A stretch of 50,683 nucleotides of DNA from an uncultured Bacteroidales bacterium (GTDB lineage: Bacteria > Bacteroidota > Bacteroidia > Bacteroidales > ML635J-15). Where the stretch lies: NCBI GenBank assembly GCA_937982115.1, contig CALJNE010000064.1, forward strand, positions 1 to 50,683, given 5' to 3'. The position numbers were made by a program, and so were the translations under genes. Below are positions 1 through 8,600 of this stretch, piece by piece (the stretch's first letter is position 1; each line of letters opens with the position of its first letter). The notes under the pieces are model-generated. The model was not told where the DNA came from. It ran no database searches and saw nothing but the letters and a program-made list of their open reading frames with translations.

Positions 1-894
1 TATGTAAACGTATCGCGATATAGATGCAAAATATGTCGTCGTACGTTTATTCCAACTAGTGGGAGCAGCATTCACTACATAAATAAAAAAGAAAAGTTTT
101 TGAGATTGTTTGATATGTTTAATAGTGGTGAGGTGTTGACAATAAAGAATATTTCTAAAAAATTTGGGATTAGTATTTTGACTTCTTTTGACTGGCGCCA
201 TAAGATTTTTATAGCTTTGCAATTAGTTAAGCAAGATTATGAGTCGGTAACGATAGCTAATAAAGTTAGCTTTAATTTTAGTGAAAAAGGGCGTAAGCAA
301 TACACCAGGAGTCGTAAGAAAATTTTCCCGAAAGTTAATTTGTGTTCCATTACTGATAGCCGATTGACGGAGTTTAAATTTGTTAATATTGGCGATGGTA
401 TAAGTAAAGATTTTCTCGAACGCTTTGCATGCAGAGTTAGTGACAGAGCGGTATTATTTTTTAAGGATGATGAAAAAATATTAATTGATGATTTAAAAAA
501 TTTAAATAAAGAGAAAAATAGACCAGTAAAAATAAAGAGTTTAGAGAAAAGTTTAAGGATACATAATTACAAAGTACGGGAATTTAAAGAATTTATAAAT
601 AGGTTTATGCGAGGAGTAGCAACGAAGTATCTACAGGTATATGCTAATTTTTATTCTTTTCTTCAAAGTTTAAAGCCTTTTCCGAATTATTATAAGCTTT
701 TGGAGCTAAGACTTGCATGGATAAAATATTTAAAGATGGAGTTGTTGTATCAGGATTTGCTAAAGGGTAACTTTCTCAGTATGGAAGATTATACTGCGAT
801 AAAACGAAAATGGAAATCAAATAACATAAGATTTAGGGTTAGTTTTGAAGAGAATTTGATTAATAATTATACTTTCAGAAATTCTAACCTATAA
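1..894 (+). CDS. IS1595-like transposase homologue, 5' partial, active site apparently lost
   Basis: The frame is open from base 1, so the true start lies upstream. The visible 297 residues begin with the second half of a zinc ribbon (RCKICRRTFIP, a CxxC pair), followed by the HTH-like WRHK segment usual for IS1595/ISXO2-type transposases. Near the C-terminus is the typical GVATKYLQ motif (bases 613-633). Aligned from memory to the family, the first catalytic Asp is replaced by Asn (bases 259-261, within TIANKV) and the second by Lys (bases 463-465, within VLFFKDD), yet the frame has no stop or frameshift. It is therefore probably a transposition-dead relative, either domesticated or recently decayed. 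A paralogue starts at the other end of the window on the same strand. The family is fairly sure; the missing catalytic residues rest on a by-eye alignment. Confidence 0.7.
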   Translation, partial: YVNVSRYRCKICRRTFIPTSGSSIHYINKKEKFLRLFDMFNSGEVLTIKNISKKFGISILTSFDWRHKIFIALQLVKQDYESVTIANKVSFNFSEKGRKQYTRSRKKIFPKVNLCSITDSRLTEFKFVNIGDGISKDFLERFACRVSDRAVLFFKDDEKILIDDLKNLNKEKNRPVKIKSLEKSLRIHNYKVREFKEFINRFMRGVATKYLQVYANFYSFLQSLKPFPNYYKLLELRLAWIKYLKMELLYQDLLKGNFLSMEDYTAIKRKWKSNNIRFRVSFEENLINNYTFRNSNL

Positions 895-1199
895 TTGAAA
901 AATAAGGGCTTTTCAAAAAAATTGCAAAATAAAAATTGGAGATTTTTGAGTATTTTATTTTTGAACGACAAAGACACATAGCTCACAATAAAAAAACACA
1001 TAGTTTTTAATAAATTTATTATCTATATGTAAATCAAAATGTCCTACAAATTTTAATCTCTACTTTTAATTTGCATAAGGTTAGGAATTTTTAAGTTTTA
1101 GTGATTTATTAGATTCTTAGTTTTAGAGTTTTAAAGTTTTGTTAAAAATGATTTTTATTGCTTGAAGATTTGTTTAAAAAATTCAAATTTGCAAAAAAT
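895..1199. other. Intergenic, no gene seen
   Basis: AT-rich spacer between the transposase-like gene and the SDR gene. The octamer ACACATAG occurs twice within about 30 bases near 970-1005. A weak promoter-like CAAATTTGCA lies at 1184-1193, just before the SDR start. I find no clear terminal inverted repeat that would mark the end of an insertion sequence. Confidence 0.4.
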
Positions 1200-1973
1200 A
1201 TGTATATGAAAGGTAAGAATATAATTATAACAGGAGCGTCGTCAGGAATTGGGTACGAATTACTAAAGCAATTGAGAAAAGATAATAAGATTTTTGCAGT
1301 TGCCCGAAACATAGAAAAAATTGAGGAATCGGATAATGTCAGAGCTTTTTCCTGTGATGTTTCAAAAGCTGAAAATATAGATCGCTTATTTGAAGAGGCA
1401 TTTAAATTTTTGGGCAACATAGATGTATTTTTTGCTAACGCTGGTTTTGCATATTACGAAAAGATTGAAAATCCTGATTGGGAACATAATCTGAAGATTT
1501 TTGAGACAAATGTTTTATCGGTTTTTTATTCTCTTCAAAAATTAAAACAAATTAAAGGGGGTAAAGAATTTACATTTGTTATTACAGCTTCTGCCATGAG
1601 TTATCTTGCTGTTCCGGGTTATTCTTTGTATGCTTCAACAAAATTTGCACTTAAAGGTTATGCTGATGCTTACAGACACGAACTTGAAAATGGACAAAAT
1701 TTGTGTTTAGTTTATCCTGTAGCTACATTAACGGAATTTTTTAATACCGCACATGCAAGCGAAATTCCCTGGCCTCGTCAAACTGCAAGTACAGTAGCAA
1801 AAAAGATTATAAAATCAGTTAGCGGAGGAAAAAAGAACATTTATCCCTGCTTCTTTTTCAGAGTAGGATTATTGTTAAATAAAGTTTTTCCGGTTTTTAA
1901 ATTATATCATTTCATCGAAGGTAAAAAGTACAGACGAAAAATAGAGAATAAATTAAAATTATCTGCAATATGA
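1200..1973 (+). CDS. Short-chain dehydrogenase/reductase (SDR)
   Basis: A classical SDR of about 257 residues. It has the cofactor motif TGASSGIG near residues 11-18, the NAG motif, a catalytic Ser in the TASAMSYL segment, and the YASTK Tyr/Lys pair. It should catalyse an NAD(P)-dependent oxidoreduction of an alcohol or ketone; the substrate is unknown. A TTG 42 bases upstream could extend the frame, but ATG at 1200 (or 1206) sits at the expected distance from the glycine motif. Its stop overlaps the next gene by four bases (ATGA), so the two are translationally coupled and probably act in one pathway. The C-terminal 60 residues are hydrophobic and basic, suggesting membrane association. Confidence 0.88.
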   Translation: MYMKGKNIIITGASSGIGYELLKQLRKDNKIFAVARNIEKIEESDNVRAFSCDVSKAENIDRLFEEAFKFLGNIDVFFANAGFAYYEKIENPDWEHNLKIFETNVLSVFYSLQKLKQIKGGKEFTFVITASAMSYLAVPGYSLYASTKFALKGYADAYRHELENGQNLCLVYPVATLTEFFNTAHASEIPWPRQTASTVAKKIIKSVSGGKKNIYPCFFFRVGLLLNKVFPVFKLYHFIEGKKYRRKIENKLKLSAI

Positions 1974-2629
1974 TTAAAGATTATCCTGCTCCATGGAATT
2001 TAACCGGTAAAGGTTATATATTTATTTTAAAAAACAGAAAAAAATCCTTTAATAATGAAAATTTCACAGACGGATTTTTTAAGAATATGTTTTGTGGGGG
2101 CTGGGGTCTTATGATGCTGGTTGAATATTCAGAGTCTAATGCCGGTCCATATAATGAATTATTGTATATTCCTGGAAAATTTAAGTTCGGAAATCGAAAA
2201 AAATATTCCATAACGAAAATTTATGTAAGCTCATTCAGATCGGTGGAGTGGGGTCGTAAAAATTGGGCTATCCCAAAGGAATTAGCAAATATAAATTTTA
2301 CCGAAGTAGAAAAGAATTACGAAAATGTAAATGCTTCGACAAATGAAAAAAAATTCTTTTCAATATTATTGAGAAAACTGCGAATTCCTTTTTTGGTGCA
2401 TACTTCTTTTTTTCCGGTTCCTCTAATACAAATTGACGATGAACACAAAAATATATTTTACACAAAATTTAAAGGAAAAGGAGTGGGATATCCTGTAATC
2501 GTAAAAGATATTGAAATAAATTCCGATTATTTTCCTGAAATCAGCAAAAAACAAATTTTATTCGGGATTAAAGTTGAGAATTTTAAAATTACTTTTCCGT
2601 TACCTGAAAAAGAAGAAATTCAACAATAA
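1970..2629 (+). CDS. Acetoacetate decarboxylase-superfamily protein
   Basis: 219 residues. The motifs YPAPW, GGWGLMMLVEY, GPYNELLYIPGKF and SVEWGRKNWAIPKELANI match the acetoacetate decarboxylase-like fold. In true acetoacetate decarboxylase a Lys-Lys pair follows the aromatic-Pro; here the pair reads Lys-Glu, so Schiff-base chemistry may be kept but the pKa-lowering neighbour is missing. Many family members are not decarboxylases, so the reaction is left open. It starts inside the stop codon of the SDR gene (four-base overlap), suggesting that both act on one substrate. It converges with the HAD gene two bases downstream. Confidence 0.7.
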   Translation: MIKDYPAPWNLTGKGYIFILKNRKKSFNNENFTDGFFKNMFCGGWGLMMLVEYSESNAGPYNELLYIPGKFKFGNRKKYSITKIYVSSFRSVEWGRKNWAIPKELANINFTEVEKNYENVNASTNEKKFFSILLRKLRIPFLVHTSFFPVPLIQIDDEHKNIFYTKFKGKGVGYPVIVKDIEINSDYFPEISKKQILFGIKVENFKITFPLPEKEEIQQ

Positions 2630-2631
2630 AA

Positions 2632-3072
2632 CTATTTGAATAAGTTTTGCCAGAAGCCTTTTTTTCCGGTAGTTTGATTTTGAGTATTGTTTTCCGTATT
2701 TTTTAAATATGGAGAATCTGGAATCAGAATTTCACGAATTTTATACCATCCAGGAAAACCTCCGACATTCCTATCATCAATAAAAACATCAGCATCAATC
2801 TTACGGCTGATATATTTGTTAAATTCTTCGCCCGGGAAACTTGCATTTACTGCATAAAAAATAATTCCTTTCGAAAGGCAGTAATCAACTGCATTTTGCA
2901 GGTCAATTCCATCTCTTACTGTCCAAAGAATAAGTCGGTGGCCTCTTTCTTGTAGTTCTTTTAGAACCTCGAATGCTCCGGGTAATTCTTTCCCAATATC
3001 AGGATAGCAATGTTCTACGATTGTTCCATCAAAATCTACGGCAATTGTTAGAGTTTTCTTTCCGAAATTCAT
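2632..3072 (-). CDS. HAD-superfamily hydrolase, BT0820-like
   Basis: 146 residues. HAD motif I is DFDGT near the N-terminus, motif II is the Thr in ILWTVRDG, and the acidic motif IV is VFIDDRN. There is no large cap domain, as in the small BT0820-like phosphatases of Bacteroidota. It probably hydrolyses a phosphate ester; the substrate is not evident. It starts two bases after the lipocalin-like gene and is the last gene of the recF transcription unit. The C-terminal 25 residues are Asn/Lys-rich and look like a disordered tail. Confidence 0.82.
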   Translation of the reverse strand: MNFGKKTLTIAVDFDGTIVEHCYPDIGKELPGAFEVLKELQERGHRLILWTVRDGIDLQNAVDYCLSKGIIFYAVNASFPGEEFNKYISRKIDADVFIDDRNVGGFPGWYKIREILIPDSPYLKNTENNTQNQTTGKKGFWQNLFK

Positions 3073-3074
3073 TG

Positions 3075-3512
3075 TTATTTTTTTACTTTATACATGTATG
3101 CTTTGGAATTGGTAGCTGTTGGGTCTTCGGGAGCTAAAATAAGTCTGTCGTTGGTTAAACTTATTATCAAAGTTTTTTCAACTTTTGTTTCACCGTCATG
3201 CTTCACCATAACATACTTTCCATCTGCTGAGATACTCCAAGTTCCTTTTTTTTCACCTTCAATACCTTTTTTATAATATCTTTTATCTTTCGTAAATGTT
3301 ACTTCGGTTTTTTCCATAATTTCAGGAAGTTTTTGTTTTATCATTTCTTGATACTGGGGTGCAAGATTGTAATTTCCAAATTCTAAGGAGTCAAGTTTCC
3401 ATGTTCCCACAAGGTAATCAGAATATTGTTTTTTTACGTTTTGGGAAATTGCAATCTGCGTTGTCGAAACGATTAAAAACGCAAAAACTAAAAATTTAAT
3501 CATTCTTTTCAT
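3075..3512 (-). CDS. Exported lipocalin-like protein
   Basis: 145 residues from the ATG that opens a typical signal peptide (MKRMIKFLVFAFLIV, ending near AISQ). The mature part begins LVGTWKLDS and alternates strands with turns (FTKDKRYYKKG, GTWSISADGKY), the pattern of small lipocalin-like domains common in Bacteroidota. Fourteen codons could be added upstream, but they precede the signal peptide and are unlikely to be translated. It lies 34 bases downstream of recF and two bases upstream of the HAD gene, so the three probably form a minus-strand operon. Ligand unknown. Confidence 0.72.
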   Translation of the reverse strand: MKRMIKFLVFAFLIVSTTQIAISQNVKKQYSDYLVGTWKLDSLEFGNYNLAPQYQEMIKQKLPEIMEKTEVTFTKDKRYYKKGIEGEKKGTWSISADGKYVMVKHDGETKVEKTLIISLTNDRLILAPEDPTATNSKAYMYKVKK

Positions 3513-3546
3513 AACTCCAAATTTTGATTGTAAAAATAAATATTTT

Positions 3547-4626
3547 TCATTCACCTAAAAGTATAGTTTTTTGCTCAATATCCAATTCTTTAAGAATATC
3601 CGGCATTCTTGTGCGACTTGTGTCTGTAATAAAAATCTGTCCGAAATCTTCTTTTGAAACCATTCCCGTAATTTTTTTTACTCTTGTTTTATCGAGTTTA
3701 TCAAAAATGTCGTCTAATAGCAATATTGGTGCCAGACCGGTTTTATTTTTAATGTACTCGAATTGTGCAAATTTCAGACTTATTATATAAGATTTTTGCT
3801 GTCCCTGAGATGCGTATTTTTTTAGAGGGTATCCGTCTAAACTGAATTCAAAATCATCGCGATGAACGCCAAAACTCGTATATCCGAGTATTTTATCTTT
3901 CTCAAATCCGGTTTTCAAGGATTCTGTAAAATCTTTTTCGTTGCAGTTTGAAATGTATTTTAATGTTACTTTTTCGCGTTCTTCGCCAATCAAACTGTAA
4001 TATTTCTGAAAAATTTCGGAAATTTCTTTAATAAATTGCGTTCTTTTTTGAAAAATTTCTTCTCCCACTCTGGCAAGTTGAAAATCCCATGCTTCAAAAT
4101 TTTCATAAGATAGGGGCTGGGGATTTTTCAAAAGAGAATTTCTTTGTTCTAAAATTTTATTGTATTTGATTATTGAGTTAAGGTAATTTTTGTCGAATTG
4201 AGAAATTACTACATCAATAAATTTTCTTCTTATTTCGCTGCCCAGATAAATCAAATCAGAGTCGTTTGGTGTGGTGAAAACTACCGGAAGCAAACCGATA
4301 TGTTCGGAAAGTTTTTTATATTCGACTCCGTTACGGCGAAAAGATTTTTTTTGCTCTTTATTAAAACCGCAATAAATGTGTTCAGGTTCGTCAAATCTTG
4401 TAAAATTACCTTCAATAATAAAAAAAGATTCTCCGTTTTTTATATTTTGACTGTCTTTTAAATTTAAAAGACTTTTGCAAAACGAAAGGTAATGAATGCT
4501 GTCGAGAATATTGGTTTTTCCTGTACCGTTATTCCCGATAAAACAATTTATCTTTGAAGAAAATTCCAATTCAAGATTTGAGAAATTTTTAAAGTTAACT
4601 AATGAGATGTTATTAATTTTCAGCAT
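3547..4626 (-). CDS. recF: DNA replication and repair protein RecF
   Basis: 359 residues, the usual RecF length. The N-terminus LKINNISLVNFKNFSNLELEF is the RecF lobe, followed by Walker A GNNGTGKTN, the ABC-type signature region SQGQQKSYIISLKFAQ and Walker B PILLLDDIFDKLD. RecF is an SMC-like ATPase that loads RecA at gapped DNA together with RecR, which is encoded at 37.4 kb here. The chosen start (ATG at 4626) gives the normal N-terminus; 15 extra upstream codons are possible but unlike the family. A -7-like element lies just upstream at 4651-4658. Confidence 0.96.
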   Translation of the reverse strand: MLKINNISLVNFKNFSNLELEFSSKINCFIGNNGTGKTNILDSIHYLSFCKSLLNLKDSQNIKNGESFFIIEGNFTRFDEPEHIYCGFNKEQKKSFRRNGVEYKKLSEHIGLLPVVFTTPNDSDLIYLGSEIRRKFIDVVISQFDKNYLNSIIKYNKILEQRNSLLKNPQPLSYENFEAWDFQLARVGEEIFQKRTQFIKEISEIFQKYYSLIGEEREKVTLKYISNCNEKDFTESLKTGFEKDKILGYTSFGVHRDDFEFSLDGYPLKKYASQGQQKSYIISLKFAQFEYIKNKTGLAPILLLDDIFDKLDKTRVKKITGMVSKEDFGQIFITDTSRTRMPDILKELDIEQKTILLGE

Positions 4627-4650
4627 TGGATATTTTAAATCGTTTGAATG

Positions 4651-4658
4651 CAAATGTA
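4651..4658 (-). promoter_or_regulatory. Possible -7 promoter element for recF
   Basis: On the minus strand the sequence reads TACATTTGCA, matching the Bacteroidota -7 element TAnnTTTG, 24 bases before the recF start. I see no convincing -33 TTTG at the right spacing, so this is tentative. Confidence 0.4.
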
Positions 4659-4756
4659 CATAAATTTTCAAAAATCTACATTTAATCAGATGAAAATAAT
4701 CTGATATTGGAATGTTTAACCTTTAAATTGCTTCTAAATTTTGCTGTATGAATGCG

Positions 4757-5222
4757 ACAGTAAACTCATTTGAACATCCTGCAAATTATCTTCGATAATT
4801 TAATGGGCTTTGTACTGAAATGAACTTTTTTGAGTATTTTTTTTGTTAGGAGTTTGACTATTCGGTTTGGAGTGTGTTGTTTGGTTTATATTATTTACTT
4901 TTCTTTTTATGCCGCTTAAAAAGAAAAGTAACAAAAGAAAAAGCTCGTCGCTGTCTGAATTTTTTCTGAAAATTTATCAAACCGCAGCCACAGCAAAAAT
5001 AATACACGGCTTTCCCGCTGCCCAACGGAATTTTTGCTATAGGACTTACCCTGCTTGATGATTTTTGTACGAAAAAATTCAGAAGGCGACAGTAACTCGT
5101 TGAACATTCGGCAAATTATCGAAGATAATTTAGGGGGCTTAGTTCTAAAAGGAACTTTTTTATATTTAAAGTAGTTCTTTCGGAGTTTTTCTTTTCGGTT
5201 TGGAGGAGGTTGTTTGGTTTGT
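4757..5222. repeat. Composite intergenic repeat, copy 1 (A-B-A)
   Basis: Two copies of a roughly 130-base module A (4757-4888 and 5083-5222) flank a roughly 195-base module B. Module A contains GCGACAGTAA, a small hairpin AAATTATC-nnn-GATAATTT and CGGTTTGGAG. Module B opens with a perfect 14-base inverted repeat, TTACTTTTCTTTTT and AAAAAGAAAAGTAA around a 9-base loop (about 4897-4933), and ends with CCCTGCTTGATGATTTT. The same modules recur at 27441-28095. No gene is supported here; the unit looks like a non-coding dispersed repeat. Confidence 0.8.
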
Positions 5223-5320
5223 AGTAATTTAATTATATCTTTTCCCTTTCGCCTTGTCAATCCGAAATCGGAAGAAAGAAATAGCTTTAAATAAGGTTAA
5301 TAATATTTTCCTAATTTATT

Positions 5321-5349
5321 AAAAGAAAAAAGCCTCTACGTGAGGCTTT
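5321..5349 (-). terminator. Rho-independent terminator after tRNA-Lys
   Basis: On the minus strand an 8-base stem AAAGCCTC/GAGGCTTT with a 5-base loop is followed by a T-rich run. It begins 11 bases after the 3' end of the tRNA. Confidence 0.85.
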
Positions 5350-5359
5350 CTGATTTTTG

Positions 5360-5432
5360 TGACTGATCGGAGACTCGAACTCCGGACCCCCTGCTTAAAA
5401 GGCAGGTGCTCTACCTGCTGAGCTAATCAGTC
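5360..5432 (-). tRNA. tRNA-Lys (TTT anticodon)
   Basis: 73 nucleotides without an encoded CCA. The acceptor arms GACTGAT and ATCAGTC pair fully. The D arm is TAGCTCAGCAGGTAGAGCA, the anticodon loop is CTTTTAA with anticodon TTT, and the T arm carries GTTCGAGTC. The discriminator base is A. Confidence 0.96.
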
Positions 5433-5451
5433 GTTCTTTAATTTCGGACGG

Positions 5452-5484
5452 CAAAGATATAGACTTTAAATTTAATTTCCCAAA
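5452..5484 (-). promoter_or_regulatory. Promoter of tRNA-Lys
   Basis: On the minus strand there is TTTG (bases 5484-5481) and then TATCTTTG (5459-5452), separated by 21 bases. This is a textbook Bacteroidota housekeeping promoter (-33 TTTG, -7 TAnnTTTG). Transcription should start about a dozen bases before the tRNA 5' end at 5432. Confidence 0.8.
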
Positions 5485-5664
5485 TTTTTTTAAAAAAAAA
5501 GCAAAAAATTTTTTCAAAACATTGATATAGAGGAATTTTAATAATGATAAAAATTTTTAAGGCAACCAAATATTTTATAATTTCGTCTCGATGATAAGAA
5601 AATTTTGTTTAATTTTGAAAATATTTATTTTATTTGCATATAAATCTTTTTTAAAAAATAAATT

Positions 5665-8600
5665 ATGAAAAAACTTGTACTGGTAGGTTTATTGATTTAC
5701 TTATTTAGTGGCATTTCTATTTACGCACAGCAAAGTTTTGGAGGGACTCCGCTAAGTTTTACTCACAAAAATTTAACTCAAGATGTTGATAGAATAATAG
5801 TGCCACAACCTGACATGAGTTTAATTGCTCAAGAAGATCAAGCAAGAGAGAAAAACGGCGAATTATTCAGAATAGGGGTTGTTATTGATGTTGACATAAA
5901 TATGAATAACAGCGGAACCTGGGATATTCTGGAGGACGGTACAAAAATATGGAGGCTGCGTATTTCGTGTAAGGATGCTCAGGCTCTAACGATCTTGTAC
6001 AGTCATTTTTATCTTCCAGAAGGTTCGCAATTGTTTTTATACAACGAAAATCGCAGGCAAGTTTTAGGTTCTTTTGACAATCGAAATAATCCAATAAGAG
6101 GAACTGAATATTCTACACAAATGGTTCAGGGCGAAACAACATGGTTGGAGTATATTCAGTATCCACATGTTACCGAACAAGCTATTTTAAATATTTCCGG
6201 AATTGTTTACAATTATAGAAATGTTGATAGTTTTGTAGGATATTACAGAGATGATAAACCAACCGGATTTGGACAATCAGGTTCTTGTAACGTTAATATA
6301 AATTGCCCCGAAGGAGCAAACTGGCAAACCGAAAAAAGAGGTGTTGCCGAGATTTATGTTATTGACGGATGGAGTGCTGGCTTTTGTACGGGGACTTTAG
6401 TTAATAATACTGCACAAGACGGAAAACCTTATTTTTTAACTGCCGATCATTGTGGAGGTACTGTTTCTGCAGCAAACTTAAATCAATGGCAGTTTTACTT
6501 TCATTTTGAGGCTTCTGGTTGTTCCAATCCTGGATCAGCTCCATCATACCAAACAATTACGGGAGCAACTTTCAGATCAAGAGGCCCACAAACCGGAGGA
6601 TCAGATTTCTTGTTGATTGAATTAAATACAACAGCAGCAAACATTGCATCAATTAATGGATATTACAACGGTTGGGACAGAAGTACTTCAGCTAGCCCTT
6701 CGGGAGTGGGAATTCATCACCCAAGCGGTGATATCAAAAAAGTATCTACATATACTTCTCCATTAACAACTGTAACTTGGTCAGGAGGTATGGCAAATGC
6801 ACACTGGAAAGCAGATTGGGTTCAGACTGTAACGAACTGGGGTATCACAGAAGGAGGATCATCTGGGTCACCTCTTTTCAATGGTGTAAATAAACTTGTT
6901 GTTGGAACACTAACCGGTGGTTCTTCGGCTTGCGGTGTACCTGCTTCGCAAGCGAATGATTATTACGGTAAATTTAGTATTCATTGGGAATCTAATGGAA
7001 CAACTGATGATAGAAGATTAAGACCATGGCTGGATCCGCAAGGAACAAATCCTACAACGCTTCCTGGTTATGATCCTAATGCTACTGCAGGATATCCTCC
7101 GGTAGCGGATTTTGTTGGTAATCCCACTACCGTAACTGCAGGAGGTACTGTTAGCTTCACAGATCTATCAACAAATAATCCAACATCCTGGTCATGGTCG
7201 TTTCCTGGTGGAACTCCCAATAGCAGTACTCAACAAAATCCAACAATAACATACAATACTCCTGGTACTTATTCTGTAACTTTAACGGCAACCAATGCTC
7301 ACGGAAATGACCAAGAGGTAAAAAATAATTACATAACTGTAGTTTCTGCAGGTTCTCTTGTTGCTGATTTTGTTGGTAATCCTACCACCATAAATCCCGG
7401 TGAAACAGTATCATTTACAGACCAGTCTGTAGGAAATCCCACTTCGTGGAGTTGGACGTTCCAAGGAGGTACACCTGCAACAAGTACACAACAAAATCCT
7501 ACCGTTACATATCCAAATCCGGGTGTTTATTCTGTTACATTAACCATAAGTGACGGAACAAACAATAATACAAAAATCAGATCTAACTATATTACTGTAA
7601 CAGGTGGCGGCGGAGGGGACCTTGTTGCCAATTTTGTTGCGTCATCTTATAATATAATTGCTGGTCAGTGTATTAATTTCACTGATTTATCAACTGGAAA
7701 TCCTACTTCATGGGCATGGAGTTTTCCTGGGGCAACTCCGCTGAGTTCTACAAATCAAAATCCAAGCAATATTTGTTATAATACTCCGGGAATGTACGAT
7801 GTAGTTTTGCAGGTTCAAAATGCTATTACACAAAATACTTACATTTGTTCGCAATGTATAACTGTAATTCCCGACCCGAATGCTCCTGTTGCTGATTTTG
7901 TTGCCGATAGAACAGTTGTTCCTGTTGGTGGTGTCGTTCGATTTACAAATACTTCACAAAACGGACCTTTCAACCAATGGGCATGGACTTTTGAAGGAGG
8001 CACACCCGGAACATATAATGATTCCGTTCCTCCACCAATTGCTTATATGACTGTTGGCACCTATGATGTAGAATTGCGTTGTCGTAAAACAAACGGAGTT
8101 CAGGATGTAGAATTAAAACAAAATTATATTAAAGTTGTTCCAAGAGCAACAACACCTCCAACTGCTAATTTTGCTGCGAATTATACTGTTATTGCTCCGG
8201 GAGAATCAGTAAATTTTATAGATTTAAGTACAGGCACTCCTTACACCTGGCAATGGCAGTTCCAGGGAGGAAATCCAAGTTCGAGCACTCAGGTAAATCC
8301 GATGGGTATTGTTTATAACACTGCCGGTCAGTATTCTGTAACTTTAAGAGTTACTAATGAATTTGGTGAAGATGTAATGACAAAAGAGGCTTATATCATC
8401 GTAAGTGCAACAGATCCATGTACTGAGGCTCCACAAGTTGCATTTACAGCTAATACCAGACTTATCCCTGCAGGCGAATCTGTTAGATTCCAGGATTTGT
8501 CAACAGGATTTCCTACATATCACACATGGTCATTCCCGGGAGGTACTCCATCATTTAGTCATGAAGGGACACCAACCGAACCAATTTATTATAATACTGC

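Noticed and set aside
1158..1199. TTG start at 1158 for the SDR
   Set aside because: The extra residues are not typical for the family and the ATG at 1200 is closer to the Rossmann motif.
1142..1420. Minus-strand open frame opposite the SDR gene
   Set aside because: It is the shadow of a well-supported SDR coding sequence.
4867..5058. Short open frame in the composite repeat, similar to one at 27475-27657
   Set aside because: Both encode KKKSNKRKxSS-like peptides ending at the same TGA, but most differences between copies change the amino acid, and the region holds hairpins. It looks like repeated DNA rather than a gene.
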